Assembly (NCBI GenBank): GCA_035292605.1
Contig: DATDPT010000006.1
Coordinates: 1-52,365, forward strand
Source: JALYNX01 sp035292605
GTDB lineage: Bacteria > Actinomycetota > Acidimicrobiia > Spongiisociales > ZC4RG35
DNA: 52,365 nt
Direction: 5' to 3'
Both the position numbers and the translations under genes were made by a program. The number at the start of each line of letters is the position of its first letter. Position 1 is the first letter of the stretch. The notes under the pieces were generated by a model that did not search any database, was not told the origin of the DNA, and saw only the letters and a program-made list of their open reading frames with translations. Of this stretch, positions 25,329-34,114 are shown piece after piece.

Positions 25329-25389
25329 CAATCCCTTCTCTCCGCTCGACTCCAACGGTCGCACGGACTCTATACCCCGAGCCAAACCG

Positions 25390-25986
25390 TCAGCTCGGGT
25401 GCTTGGGCCTCATTTCGGCCACGTCGGTTTCGGTATCCACGTCCCTCGGAGCCAGGTCGGAGAACCACACCTCGTTGACCCATTCCGGGTGGGCCTGCCA
25501 GAGCCTGCCCGCCCCCTCATCACCCTCGAGCGACATGAGGCGGGGCCACAGCAGGCGATCGACCAGAACCGGGTTCCCCGACGTATAGCGATACTTGGGG
25601 ACACTGACCGGCTTGTCCGAAGCGGCGTGTGATGCCAGCAACGCATCGACAACCTCGGCGGGTACAGCCGGCTGGTCACCGATGACGATCAGGGCCTGAT
25701 CACAACGAGAAAGACGGGTCAGCGCGTCAAGCCCGACTCGTATCGAAGATGCGATCCCTTCTTCCCATTCCGGGTTCTCCACCACCCCGGCCGTTCCCAG
25801 ATCGGTCTCAGCCAGGATCCGGTCGGACTCGTAGCCGACAACCACCCAAACCTCCTCGACCGGGAACTCACTGGTTCTCGCCACCACATGACCGAGGAGA
25901 TTGGTGTCACCCCAGGGCTCGAGCTGTTTGGGCCGGCCGAGTCGTCGCGACCCACCGGCAGCCAGAATCACAGCGGCAATGGGCAT
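25390..25986 (-). CDS. MocA-like molybdenum cofactor cytidylyltransferase
   Basis: Nucleotidyltransferase of 198 residues. The N-terminal NTP loop VILAAGGSRRLGRPKQL (6-22) is typical of MobA/MocA proteins, GDQPAV (about 101-106) gives the metal-binding Asp, and YTSGNPVLVDR is the substrate-binding strand. These enzymes add CMP to molybdopterin, making the cofactor used by xanthine dehydrogenase-family enzymes. The two xdhC-type genes immediately upstream on the same strand support this over MobA. No molybdenum hydroxylase subunit gene is present in the window. Confidence 0.85.
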   Translation of the reverse strand: MPIAAVILAAGGSRRLGRPKQLEPWGDTNLLGHVVARTSEFPVEEVWVVVGYESDRILAETDLGTAGVVENPEWEEGIASSIRVGLDALTRLSRCDQALIVIGDQPAVPAEVVDALLASHAASDKPVSVPKYRYTSGNPVLVDRLLWPRLMSLEGDEGAGRLWQAHPEWVNEVWFSDLAPRDVDTETDVAEMRPKHPS

Positions 25987-26004
25987 GTCGGGAGAACCTA
26001 GCGG

Positions 26005-26760
26005 TCAGGACCGCAACGGCTGACCGGTCAGATCGGCCGGCTCATCATGGAGATAGCGCTCGGTGATCATCTCGGCGAGGATTGCGATTGCCGTCTCGCC
26101 GGCAGTTCGCGATCCGATGTCGAGACCGATGGGACCGTGGATCCGATCGACCTGCTCGGCGGTGAAGCCTGCTTCCAGAAGCCGGCGGCGACGAACAGCG
26201 GTGGTCTTCGCCGAGCCCATCGCCCCGAGATATCGAGCCGGAGAGGGCAGGACGATAGGCCAAAGGGGATCCTCGAATCGCCGGTCGTGGGTGAGGATCA
26301 CGACAAAGGTCCGCTCGTCGAACGATGACGGGTCGCACACCTCGCCGGGCCACCCGACTCTCAGCTCATCTGCCTCGGGAAACCGCGTCGGGGTCACGAA
26401 TGCCGGGCGAGGGTCGGCGACGATCGTGCTGAACCCGAGTAAGGCCGCGTGCTGGACCAGCTCCTGGGCGATGTGGACTGCCCCGAACACGAACAAACGG
26501 GGGCGGGGAGCCAGCACTTCGAAGAAGACTTCGGTGTCCCCGTAACCAAGGGTGACGCTCTGTTCGCGTGTCATCAGGGCCGCCGCGTCTGCGGGGACCG
26601 ACTCGGCCAATGCGGCCGGGATCGCCCCCGCGATCACCGATCCCGTCGAGTCGAGGACCGCTTTGCTCCCTTGGCCCTCGCCGACGATCACCGTTACCAC
26701 CGCACCACGCTGTTCCTGCTCGGTGAGTTGGGTGATGGCGTCGAGAACCGGGTCGCTCAC
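26005..26760 (-). CDS. XdhC C-terminal (Rossmann) domain protein
   Basis: Protein of about 251 residues matching the C-terminal domain of XdhC/CoxF. The Rossmann part begins at RLFVFGAVHIAQELVQHAALLGF (split signature, near residues 87-108), followed by VILTHDRRFEDP and YLGAMGSAKTT. It binds sulphurated molybdenum cofactor during insertion into molybdenum hydroxylases. The GTG at 26760 overlaps the stop of the XdhC N-domain gene (GTGA), so the two halves are made together. mocA follows 18 bp downstream. Confidence 0.87.
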   Translation of the reverse strand: MSDPVLDAITQLTEQEQRGAVVTVIVGEGQGSKAVLDSTGSVIAGAIPAALAESVPADAAALMTREQSVTLGYGDTEVFFEVLAPRPRLFVFGAVHIAQELVQHAALLGFSTIVADPRPAFVTPTRFPEADELRVGWPGEVCDPSSFDERTFVVILTHDRRFEDPLWPIVLPSPARYLGAMGSAKTTAVRRRRLLEAGFTAEQVDRIHGPIGLDIGSRTAGETAIAILAEMITERYLHDEPADLTGQPLRS

Positions 26761-27065
26761 CACGGCTCGATGTAGACCTGAATGGTGCCTCCGCAGGCGA
26801 GACCCACCGCAAAGGCGTCATCATCGGCGATGCCATAGGTCACCAACTCGGGCTCACCGCTCTCCAGAACGCCAAGGGCCCTGACCACGACGTCGTTCTC
26901 GACACAACCGCCGGAGACCGAGCCCTGCATCTCCCCGGTGGAAGAGATCAGCATCGACGATCCCGGGCCCCGAGGGGCCGACCCGTAGGCCTTGACCACC
27001 GTGGCCCTTGCCAGCCGCTTTCCTTGCTCGGACCAGATCCGGCGCGTCTCGAGGTTCTCACGCAT
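26757..27065 (-). CDS. XdhC N-terminal (CoxI) domain protein
   Basis: Protein of 102 residues containing only the XdhC/CoxI N-terminal domain: RATVVKAYGSAPRGPGSSML and GSVSGGCVENDVV, then LACGGTIQVYIEP. In many bacteria this is fused to the Rossmann domain in one XdhC chain; here it is a separate gene directly before it, a split also seen in other actinobacteria. Together they act as the chaperone that receives and sulphurates Mo cofactor. Cys residues in SGGC and ACGG could touch the cofactor. Confidence 0.87.
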   Translation of the reverse strand: MRENLETRRIWSEQGKRLARATVVKAYGSAPRGPGSSMLISSTGEMQGSVSGGCVENDVVVRALGVLESGEPELVTYGIADDDAFAVGLACGGTIQVYIEPW

Positions 27066-27099
27066 TTCACCGCGAGGCTACCCCGACACCATGCTCGGC

Positions 27100-28272
27100 T
27101 CAGAACGGGACCTGGAACCTGATGACTGCCCCCACCCCTTCGACATCGAGTTGGGACGCCACCTCTATCTGGTGAATCGTCCCCCCGGTGGCCACGGTGG
27201 CGTCCATAGCGGCGGCGACGATGTCTTCGACGGCGAACGTCGGCGCCGAGCAAGCAGGACAGCTGTCCCCGGAACGAGCCAGCAGGCCACATTGATTGCA
27301 TATCACCCCCGGGCGGGTGAACGAGCCGGCTACGACCAGGGTGTCGACCGCCTGGGCGTTGCACGCCTGCAATGTCCCGGCCAGCCCGAGAACAGCAAGA
27401 CCGCCACCCCGCGCCGTGTCGCAGAGGTGCTCGGCCAACGCCGCCTGCCTCTGTTTGCGGACCTCGGTTCCGAGATCGGCTACCTGGGAGCGAAGGGCGG
27501 CTGGTGTGAGGGTCTGAGCGTTGGCTGCGAAGGTCGCTCTCTGAAGACGAGCCAGATAGGGGTGCAGGGCGCGCCCGATGTCCTCGACGGTCTCTTCGTG
27601 TCCTCCCACCACCAGATAGTCCAGAGGCTGATCGAGATGTCTCTCCAGGAGCCGCGTGCCGGCTTCTTTCCACATCCTTGTCGTCTCTTCATCGGCGTGG
27701 GCTCGCACGTTGCGCTCCTCATAACCGCCGAATCCCCCGTAGTTCGGCTTGCCGATATCAGCGCCGAGGACTGCCAGCTCCTCGATCATGCCGTCGAACC
27801 CGACAAATACCCGGCTGATCACCCGGTCGCCGACGATGACTCCGACCCTGAGTGGCCGGGGTGCCGCTCGAAGCGGTCTCAAGTATGGACGCGGACCCAA
27901 GGAGGAGATGTTGGGCACGGTGTGCGTGAGAGGCTCGAGCAGGAAGACGCCATCGGCGTCGGAGGCGAAGATGGCGTAGGCCGGGGCAACATCGCCTTCG
28001 AGTTGATCAGCCAGATCGCGGATTCGGTCGGCATCCGCCCGGACGCTCTTGCGGATGCGGCCTCCCTGTCTCTCTGCCTCCTCACGCAACGGCTTCAACA
28101 GATCGGTGAGCAGGGCAGCCGTCCCTCCAGGGCCGGCCCGGTCGAAATAGAGCGTTATCAGGGAACCGGATGTGCTTCTCAGACTCGCCAGCGGATCGGC
28201 CAGGGAGCTCGACCTCCCGCCCCAGCCACCCGGATGAATGTCACCAACAGGTTCGGGGACTCGGGGGATCAC
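27100..28272 (-). CDS. Bacterial eRF1-like (baeRF10/Vms1-related) protein with zinc motif
   Basis: Protein of up to 390 residues related to the bacterial archaeo-eukaryotic release factor families. The N-terminal part has LITLYFDR, the middle GGFGGYEERNVRAHADEET (about 178-196) and YLVVGGHEETVEDI, matching the eRF1 domain 2/3-like order. A zinc ribbon, CNQCGLLARSGDSCPAC (about 323-339), is followed by a C-terminal sequence with GGTIHQIEV. Related proteins such as Rv2629 and yeast Vms1 act on stalled or hibernating ribosomes. The GTG at 28272 is the first start in frame; a start inside the first 30 codons is possible. It stands alone on its strand. Confidence 0.78.
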   Translation of the reverse strand: MIPRVPEPVGDIHPGGWGGRSSSLADPLASLRSTSGSLITLYFDRAGPGGTAALLTDLLKPLREEAERQGGRIRKSVRADADRIRDLADQLEGDVAPAYAIFASDADGVFLLEPLTHTVPNISSLGPRPYLRPLRAAPRPLRVGVIVGDRVISRVFVGFDGMIEELAVLGADIGKPNYGGFGGYEERNVRAHADEETTRMWKEAGTRLLERHLDQPLDYLVVGGHEETVEDIGRALHPYLARLQRATFAANAQTLTPAALRSQVADLGTEVRKQRQAALAEHLCDTARGGGLAVLGLAGTLQACNAQAVDTLVVAGSFTRPGVICNQCGLLARSGDSCPACSAPTFAVEDIVAAAMDATVATGGTIHQIEVASQLDVEGVGAVIRFQVPF

Positions 28273-28308
28273 TGCCTGGCCGAACCTACTCGGTGACCGA
28301 GACGATCG

Positions 28309-28770
28309 TCACAGGGCCGAGGTGAGTGCCGCCGTCATCTCTTCCAGGACCCAGCCCAGATAGTCCAGGACCTGACGCTGCTCTTCGGGAAGGCGGTCGT
28401 GATCGTCTTCGACCTCGAGACCGAATCGGGCTCCCAACGCCAGCCGTCCCTCGTTGAGCACTCGAAGAAAGGCATCTGCCTCCTCGGTTGTCAGTTCCAG
28501 CTTTCCGTCGGTCTCCATCACCCTGCGATACAAATTGCGATCGGCGGCGCGGGCTATCGAAAGCTCCTCGCCCATGAACAGCCACCACTCCGAGTTGGCT
28601 TCCGGATCATCGAGGTAGACGGGAACCTGAAGACGTTGCGTTGCAGGGTCGTCACCGGTGGTGGGGATCGACCCCAGAAGCTCGAGGACATCGGCCAGGA
28701 ACTCCCGCTCCTCGGCAGGAAGATCGACCACGATCTTGCCGCTCCGATATCGGAATCGGCTGCGGCTCAT
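28309..28770 (-). CDS. DUF2017 protein, ClpS partner
   Basis: Protein of 153 residues beginning with MSRSRFRYRSGKIVVDLPAEEREFL and helical throughout, the DUF2017 pattern found next to clpS in actinobacteria. Acidic patches (PVYLDDPEANSEWW, EVEDDHDRLPEEQ) flank a helical core. The ATG at 28770 overlaps the clpS stop (ATGA), and the longer upstream open frame runs through clpS, so it was rejected. A regulatory link to Clp-dependent proteolysis is suggested by the linkage, not shown. Confidence 0.85.
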   Translation of the reverse strand: MSRSRFRYRSGKIVVDLPAEEREFLADVLELLGSIPTTGDDPATQRLQVPVYLDDPEANSEWWLFMGEELSIARAADRNLYRRVMETDGKLELTTEEADAFLRVLNEGRLALGARFGLEVEDDHDRLPEEQRQVLDYLGWVLEEMTAALTSAL

Positions 28771-29051
28771 TGCTCCATGGTCGCCCACAACCCGTGCCCG
28801 TGAAGCCGGTAGCAATCGATCTCGGCCTTCTCCCGGGGCCCATCGGAGACCCGGGACCTGCCGTCGAAATGGACCTGAAGCATGAGCCGGGTCGCCTTCT
28901 CCGTGTCGTAGCCGAACAGCTTGCGGAACACGTAGACGACATAAGCCATGGTGTTCACGGGATCGTTCCACACGATGACCTGCCAGGGTCGGTCGAGATC
29001 GGTCTCCTGACCCGTGTGCGGCGTGATGACTGGGCTGGGTCGGGTCGTCAC
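28767..29051 (-). CDS. clpS: ATP-dependent Clp protease adaptor ClpS
   Basis: N-end-rule adaptor of 94 residues that hands substrates with destabilising N-termini to ClpAP/ClpCP. The core WQVIVWNDPVNTMAYVVYV (about 23-41) has the Asn-Asp-Pro loop that reads the alpha-amino group, and VFRKLFGY, KATRLMLQVHFDGRSRV complete the fold. The GTG at 29051 was chosen to give a short flexible N-terminus, normal for ClpS. It is coupled to DUF2017 by a 4-base overlap. Confidence 0.93.
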   Translation of the reverse strand: MTTRPSPVITPHTGQETDLDRPWQVIVWNDPVNTMAYVVYVFRKLFGYDTEKATRLMLQVHFDGRSRVSDGPREKAEIDCYRLHGHGLWATMEQ

Positions 29052-29070
29052 CAGGCCAATCGTACGCCCG

Positions 29071-29631
29071 TCACGATTCGTCGAGGCCAGGGAGGCTTCC
29101 GAGGACCGAAGCCCGGCATGCCTCGGCTGCTGCTGCCAACTCGGGATCCCCATAGGGGATCTCCGCCACCGCGAAAGGGGCCCCCACCCCGGCGAATCCC
29201 GGCACCGGGTCGGGGAAATCCTCGACTCCATTCGCCCGCATGCATTGGCTGAAGTCGCTGAGTTGCTCGTTGATCTCGCGGCGCAGCTGGTCCTCCGCCC
29301 CCAGGTCGAGCGCTCCCGTGTTCAAGCTCGCTGAACAGACCGCGAGCGCCTCGGCTACTGCCGGATCCCCGAAATCGACAGTCATGATCACGAGATCGAG
29401 ACGGGGACGCCCGGTGGCATCGAGCGGCACCTCCTCGATGACAACACCATGCTCCCCCAGGCACCCCCGAAATGCCTCGATCGCAACCCCGGTGACGGTC
29501 GTGGTCGACGTCGTGGTTGGCGCGGTGGTGGAGGTTGTCAGAGAGTCGGTGCCCGAAGGGCCGTCGAGGCCTGGCGTGCAGGCGGCCACCACCACGACCA
29601 AGGCAGACAGGGCGATAAGACGTCGAATCAG
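29071..29631 (-). CDS. Lipoprotein with duplicated Cys/DFPDP-type region, probable CTG start
   Basis: Lipoprotein of about 186 residues: basic signal sequence, lipobox VVAAC with Cys18, Thr/Ser linker to about 45, and a domain with FSQCMRANGVEDFPDP and EACRASV, a pattern seen in many actinobacterial surface lipoproteins. A degenerate copy (FRGCLGEHGV ... AVCSASL) precedes it, implying duplication. No ATG, GTG or TTG lies at the right place; the best start is CTG at 29631, preceded by GGAG and overlapping the etfD stop as CTGA, the same 4-base geometry used across this window. Function unknown. Confidence 0.7.
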   Translation of the reverse strand: MIRRLIALSALVVVVAACTPGLDGPSGTDSLTTSTTAPTTTSTTTVTGVAIEAFRGCLGEHGVVIEEVPLDATGRPRLDLVIMTVDFGDPAVAEALAVCSASLNTGALDLGAEDQLRREINEQLSDFSQCMRANGVEDFPDPVPGFAGVGAPFAVAEIPYGDPELAAAAEACRASVLGSLPGLDES

Positions 29632-31823
29632 CCGGCTCCGGGCGCGGAGTAGCCAACCCCTTCGGCGAGGATCATGGCCAGGTCCCTCACCTTCACGTCC
29701 TCCCTGCCCAGTTCCTTGACCCCATCGTCGAGCATCACGAAGCAGAACGGGCAGGCCACGGCAATCTCGTCGGCGCCGGTGGCGAGAGCTTCTTCCGCCC
29801 TCTCGATATTGACTTTCTTCCCGGTCTGCTCCTCCATCCAGAACCGGGCGCCGCCGGCTCCACAACACAGGGCCCGGGTGCCATGCCGGGGCATCTCGAC
29901 CACCTCGACGTCACCCGAGGCGCCGATGACGTTCCTGGGCGCCAGATAGATGTCGTTGTGCCGCCCCAGATAGCACGGGTCGTGATAGGCGATCTTCTTG
30001 GGCTGGCCGTTGTCCTTGGTCGGGACCGAGATCCGGCCCTGGGCCAGCAGCTCGGCGAGGAGTTGGCTGTGATGCACCACCTCATAGTCACCCCCGAACT
30101 GTGGATACTCGTTGGCGATGGTGTTGTAGCAATGGGCGCACTGGGTGATCACCTTGGTGACGCCGATCTCGTCGAAATTGGCGATGTTCTGGAGGGCCAG
30201 TTGCTGAAAGACCAATTCGTTGCCGGCTCGCCGTGCCGGGTCGCCGTTGCAGAGCTCGGCTCGACCCAGGATGGCGAAATCGATCCCGGCCTTGTTGAGC
30301 AGCCTGGCGAGGGCAACCGAGACGGCTGTGTTCCTGTCATCGAAGGATCCGGCACAACCCACGAACCAGAGGTATTCGGCGGTGGTCTTCCCGTTCTCGC
30401 CAAACACCGGCACCTCGAAGTCGAGCTCCTCGGTCCACGCGGCCCGGCTCTGCTGGCTCATTCCCCATGGGTTGGATTGGTTCTCCATTGCCACGAACGC
30501 CTTACCCAACTCGCTCGGGAACTCCGATTCCATCATGGTGAGATAGCGGCGCATGTCGAGGATGTGGTCGAGGATCTCGATGTTCACCGGGCAGATCTCG
30601 TCACAGGCCCGGCAGGTGGTGCATGCGAACACCTCTTCGGGGCGAATCCGATCGAAAAGCGAGTGCTCCCCTTCGAGCACCTCCACCGATGACACCGGTG
30701 GGCTCACCCCGGCCGCAGCCGCCGCCACCTCTCCCGTCTTGAGGACGATTTCCCTCGGATCGAGGGGCTTGCCGGTGATGTTGGCGGGACACACCGAGGT
30801 GCATCGACCACACACCGTGCAGGCGTCGGTGTCGAAGATCTGCTTCCAGGTGAGATCTGAGGCCAGCGAAGCCCCGATGGTGTCGATGTCGTCGGTCTCG
30901 AGGAGATTGGGCATCTCCCGCATCGAGCCTTTGGGCCGGGGATGTGCGGAGAGGAACAGATTCGCCGGCGAAGTGACCATGTGCCGGAGCTTGGTCACCG
31001 GCAGGACGACGAGGAAGGCGACGAATCCGAGCACGTGGCTGACCCAGAAGACCCGGTGCAGGTCGCCCGCACTGTTCTCCGGTATCAAAACGGAGAGCGG
31101 GTGCCCGACGAACGACCACACCTCGAAGTCGGGCCTGCCGGCGAGGGAGATGCGGGCGGCCTCGGTGAGCAGCCCGCTCAGCCCCAAGACCACCAGGAGA
31201 CCGAGGATCAGGGCGTCCTCCGGCTTGGTCTTGGTCCGGAGTCGCTCAGTCCGCAGCAGATACCGGTTGAGGACGGCCAGCGCCAGACCACCCAGGTAGG
31301 CCAGGGAAGCCAGGTCGAGGACTGCCGAGTAGCCCTGATAGACCGGGCCTTTGAGGAACTTCAGATTGCCGGGGAGGAGATGATCGATCTCGAGGGTCAC
31401 CGTGCCCAGGAAGAGCACGATGAACCCGTAGTAGATCAGCGAGTGCATCACACCGGCCCGGGGGTCGCGCATCAGGGTCTTCATGCGCAGCCCGGAGTCG
31501 AGGTCCTTGATACGGCGACCCCACATTCCCAGTCTCGACTCGGGGCGACCCCGTTCCCAGGCAGTGGCCCTTCGGGCCAGGAGATGGAGCGATGACCAGA
31601 TGAAGACGGCGACCGTCACGTAAAAGACCAGTTGGACCGGGTCAGGGATATTGCCGAACACCTCCCGACCCACCTGGAAATGAGGCTGTTCCGGGATGGT
31701 TCCCAGCAGGCCCAGCGCCAGAGTCCCCAGCGCCCCGGCCACTCCCAATCCTTCGATCACATAGGAAACAGGTGGCCGCCGGGAGGACGTGATCTCGTCC
31801 TGACGCTCCTGGGTGAGGGCCAT
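29628..31823 (-). CDS. etfD: Membrane-bound ETF:quinone oxidoreductase-like iron-sulfur protein (EtfD)
   Basis: Protein of 731 residues with about six membrane helices (about 22-290) of the NarI-like type, two 4Fe-4S motifs (Cys335/338/341/345 and Cys401/404/407/411) and two CCG domains with HDPCYLGRHN and LCCGAGGARFW that hold a further cluster. This matches the HdrD/GlpC-like family that includes mycobacterial EtfD (Rv0338c), which passes electrons from ETF, and so from acyl-CoA dehydrogenases, to menaquinone. The CoA-pathway genes at 35.8-39.3 kb could feed it. No etfAB lies in this window. It is followed by the CTG-start lipoprotein. Confidence 0.85.
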   Translation of the reverse strand: MALTQERQDEITSSRRPPVSYVIEGLGVAGALGTLALGLLGTIPEQPHFQVGREVFGNIPDPVQLVFYVTVAVFIWSSLHLLARRATAWERGRPESRLGMWGRRIKDLDSGLRMKTLMRDPRAGVMHSLIYYGFIVLFLGTVTLEIDHLLPGNLKFLKGPVYQGYSAVLDLASLAYLGGLALAVLNRYLLRTERLRTKTKPEDALILGLLVVLGLSGLLTEAARISLAGRPDFEVWSFVGHPLSVLIPENSAGDLHRVFWVSHVLGFVAFLVVLPVTKLRHMVTSPANLFLSAHPRPKGSMREMPNLLETDDIDTIGASLASDLTWKQIFDTDACTVCGRCTSVCPANITGKPLDPREIVLKTGEVAAAAAGVSPPVSSVEVLEGEHSLFDRIRPEEVFACTTCRACDEICPVNIEILDHILDMRRYLTMMESEFPSELGKAFVAMENQSNPWGMSQQSRAAWTEELDFEVPVFGENGKTTAEYLWFVGCAGSFDDRNTAVSVALARLLNKAGIDFAILGRAELCNGDPARRAGNELVFQQLALQNIANFDEIGVTKVITQCAHCYNTIANEYPQFGGDYEVVHHSQLLAELLAQGRISVPTKDNGQPKKIAYHDPCYLGRHNDIYLAPRNVIGASGDVEVVEMPRHGTRALCCGAGGARFWMEEQTGKKVNIERAEEALATGADEIAVACPFCFVMLDDGVKELGREDVKVRDLAMILAEGVGYSAPGAG

Positions 31824-31882
31824 GGCGGCGAGTGTAGAAGTGCCCTCTTCTCAGACCGCCGCAACAGCTTTCGAGGAGGGGG

Positions 31883-32695
31883 TCAGCCCTTGCTCCCGAG
31901 CTCGGTGGATCGCCTTGCTGCGGCAGCCACCGCATCCTCGACGAGCGCCCGGAAGCCCCGCTCCTCGAGGACATGCATCGCGGCCGCGGTGGTGCCACCC
32001 GGCGACGTCACCTGGGAGCGAAGCTCGGCTGGTGTCTTCCCTGTGCTCGTCAAGAGGTGACCGGCCCCTCGAATCGTCTGGTGGACGAAGTTCTCTGCGA
32101 TGTCCCTAGGGAGACCCTCCCGAACCGCCGCCTCGGTGAGCGCCTCTGCCAGGAGGAAGACATAGGCAGGTCCGGTGCCCGACACCGCGGTCACCGCGTC
32201 GAGCAGTTCCTCGTCCATGATCCGGACCGACCCCACCGCCCCCAGCACCTCGCGGGCGAGGTCGAGATGCTCCGATCCGGCGTGGGTCCCGGCGGCGATC
32301 CCGGTGACACCTTCGCCAACCAGGGCCGGAGTGTTTGGCATCGCCCTCACGACCGGGACCGCGCCAAGCCGGGATTCATAGGTCTCGGTGGTGACACCCG
32401 CAGCGAGGGAAAGCACCATCTGCTCGGGGGCGACATGCCCGGCCAGGCGATCGAGGAGCGAGGGAACATCAAGAGGCTTGACGGCGATCACCACCACCTC
32501 ACGGCCGCGGATCGTCTCCACCGGGTCGGGTGACACCGCCGAGCCTGAATCGCCGGAGAGCTGTTCGGCGCGTTCGAGGCTGCGGACGCAGAGCGAGATG
32601 TCTCCTGGGCCCCATCCCGCGCGAAACAACCCGGACATGAGGGCCTCACCCATTGCCCCCACCCCGATGATTGCGACCGTGGCGCGCCCGGACAT
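31883..32695 (-). CDS. proC: Pyrroline-5-carboxylate reductase
   Basis: Last enzyme of proline synthesis, NAD(P)H-dependent, 270 residues. The Rossmann fingerprint AIIGVGAMGEAL (8-19) and the catalytic-domain signature TAVSGTGPAYVFLLAEAL, with VTSPGGTTAAAMHVLEERGF near the C-terminus, identify it clearly. It forms a decamer in the family. It is a single gene on its strand, about 60 bp upstream of etfD, and could share that transcript. A 142-bp gap without recognisable features precedes it. Confidence 0.96.
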   Translation of the reverse strand: MSGRATVAIIGVGAMGEALMSGLFRAGWGPGDISLCVRSLERAEQLSGDSGSAVSPDPVETIRGREVVVIAVKPLDVPSLLDRLAGHVAPEQMVLSLAAGVTTETYESRLGAVPVVRAMPNTPALVGEGVTGIAAGTHAGSEHLDLAREVLGAVGSVRIMDEELLDAVTAVSGTGPAYVFLLAEALTEAAVREGLPRDIAENFVHQTIRGAGHLLTSTGKTPAELRSQVTSPGGTTAAAMHVLEERGFRALVEDAVAAAARRSTELGSKG

Positions 32696-32837
32696 CAGGC
32701 GAGTATATGGAGAGGTCGGTTCTCAGCCGAGACGGGGGATACAGGGGACGCCCCAACCCGCACCAGATTCTCGGCCCCGATGGACAGCGACTGACCTGGT
32801 GCCGTCCCGAGGCGTTCTCGTCCGCGTCGCACAGGCT

Positions 32838-33398
32838 TCAGGACGTGCCGCCGAAGTCGACATCCTTGGTCTCGACCGTCCCTGCCGTCCGCCCCGGCGC
32901 CGTCTGGTAGGTCCAGTATAGGTTCGTGTGGGCGATGACCTGGTCCGGCGGCGGCGCCCCCCACTCCGTCAGATCCTCCGTCGTGTGGGCGTCGCTGACC
33001 AGGGTCGCGTCGTACCCCCTGACGAAGGCGCCGTGCAGCGTCGAGCGGATGCACTCATCGGTCTGGGCGCCGACGACGACGAGTCGGCCGACTCCGAGGC
33101 CCGACAGCACGGTCTCGAGGGTAGTGTCCTCGAAAGAGTCGCCGTAGTTCTTCTCAACGAGCGGCTCGGCGTCGCCCGGAGTCAGCTCGGGGACGATCCG
33201 CCAGTCGTCGCTCCCCCTCGCAAGCTGCTCGTCGGAGTGCTGGACCCAGACAACGGGGACTCGTTCCCGCCGCGCCTTCTCGACCAGGCTGCCGACGTTG
33301 GCGACGACCGCGTCGCGCTCGTGAGCCCCCTCGACGACGCCGTTCTGCACGTCTACGACGAGGAGTGCGGTGTTCGACCGGTTCTCGAGTGTGGTCAT
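32838..33398 (-). CDS. Isochorismatase-family cysteine hydrolase
   Basis: Cysteine hydrolase of 186 residues. The catalytic triad is visible: Asp16 (LLVVDVQNG), Lys83 (VEKNYGDSF) and Cys116 (AQTDECIRSTL). Relatives hydrolyse nicotinamide, N-carbamoyl-compounds, isochorismate or amides; nothing around it decides among these. The ATG is preceded by GGAGAGA, a good ribosome-binding site. It stands alone between proC and udk. Confidence 0.9.
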   Translation of the reverse strand: MTTLENRSNTALLVVDVQNGVVEGAHERDAVVANVGSLVEKARRERVPVVWVQHSDEQLARGSDDWRIVPELTPGDAEPLVEKNYGDSFEDTTLETVLSGLGVGRLVVVGAQTDECIRSTLHGAFVRGYDATLVSDAHTTEDLTEWGAPPPDQVIAHTNLYWTYQTAPGRTAGTVETKDVDFGGTS

Positions 33399-33466
33399 GG
33401 TCTCTCCTTCCGCGCTGGGCTCCTGTGTCCACCCACGGTAGGCCTACCCACCGACAGCGGGCCGCC

Positions 33467-34102
33467 TCAGCCGAGACGCGACCTGATCAATTCGACCACA
33501 GTTGCCACTGCTCTCGGGTTGTAGCCCTCGGGGATGATCAGATCGGCGAAGCGCTTCGATGTTTCGACGTATTGAACGTGCATCGGACGGACGGTGTCGA
33601 AGTACTGGCTGACCACCGAGTCGACAGTTCGGCCCCGTTCTTCGATGTCCCGCAGCAGGCGGCGAGCCAGTCGGACATCGGCATCAGTGTCGACGAAGAT
33701 CTTGAGGTCGAGCTCGGAGCGGAGCTCCGGCTCAGCCAGCACCAGGATCCCCTCGACGACGACCACCGGCGCCGGCTCTACTCGGACCGTGTCATCGGAG
33801 CGGAGATGGATGGCAAAGTCATACACCGGGCGCTCGATCGGCTGACCCGATCTCAACGCCAGCAGGTGCTCGACGAGCAGCTCGGTCTCCAACGAAGCAG
33901 GATGGTCGTAATTGACTTTGGTCCGCTCGTCATAGGAGAGCTCGGGAACGTGCCGGTAATAGGCGTCATGCTGGACGAGGGCGACTTTGCCATCGAGATG
34001 TTCCAGCACCGCCTCCGCGATGGTGGTCTTCCCCGATCCAGATCCTCCGGCAAGGCCGATGAACAGAGGGCGATTCCGTTTCCAGGGGCTGCGCTGGGGC
34101 AT
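33467..34102 (-). CDS. udk: Uridine kinase
   Basis: P-loop kinase of 211 residues that phosphorylates uridine and cytidine in pyrimidine salvage. The Walker A loop GLAGGSGSGKT is at 16-26, the substrate motif VQHDAYYRH and NYDHPASLET follow, and RLLRDIEERGRT is the lid with conserved Arg residues. Size and motif order are those of Udk. The gene is 12 bp downstream of the DUF4388 gene on the same strand, so they may be co-transcribed. Confidence 0.95.
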   Translation of the reverse strand: MPQRSPWKRNRPLFIGLAGGSGSGKTTIAEAVLEHLDGKVALVQHDAYYRHVPELSYDERTKVNYDHPASLETELLVEHLLALRSGQPIERPVYDFAIHLRSDDTVRVEPAPVVVVEGILVLAEPELRSELDLKIFVDTDADVRLARRLLRDIEERGRTVDSVVSQYFDTVRPMHVQYVETSKRFADLIIPEGYNPRAVATVVELIRSRLG

Positions 34103-34114
34103 GCCCCGGCGACG

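Noticed and set aside
32696..32837. 142-bp gap upstream of proC searched for a small gene or RNA
   Set aside because: No start with a plausible frame, no stable stem and no promoter-like pair was found.
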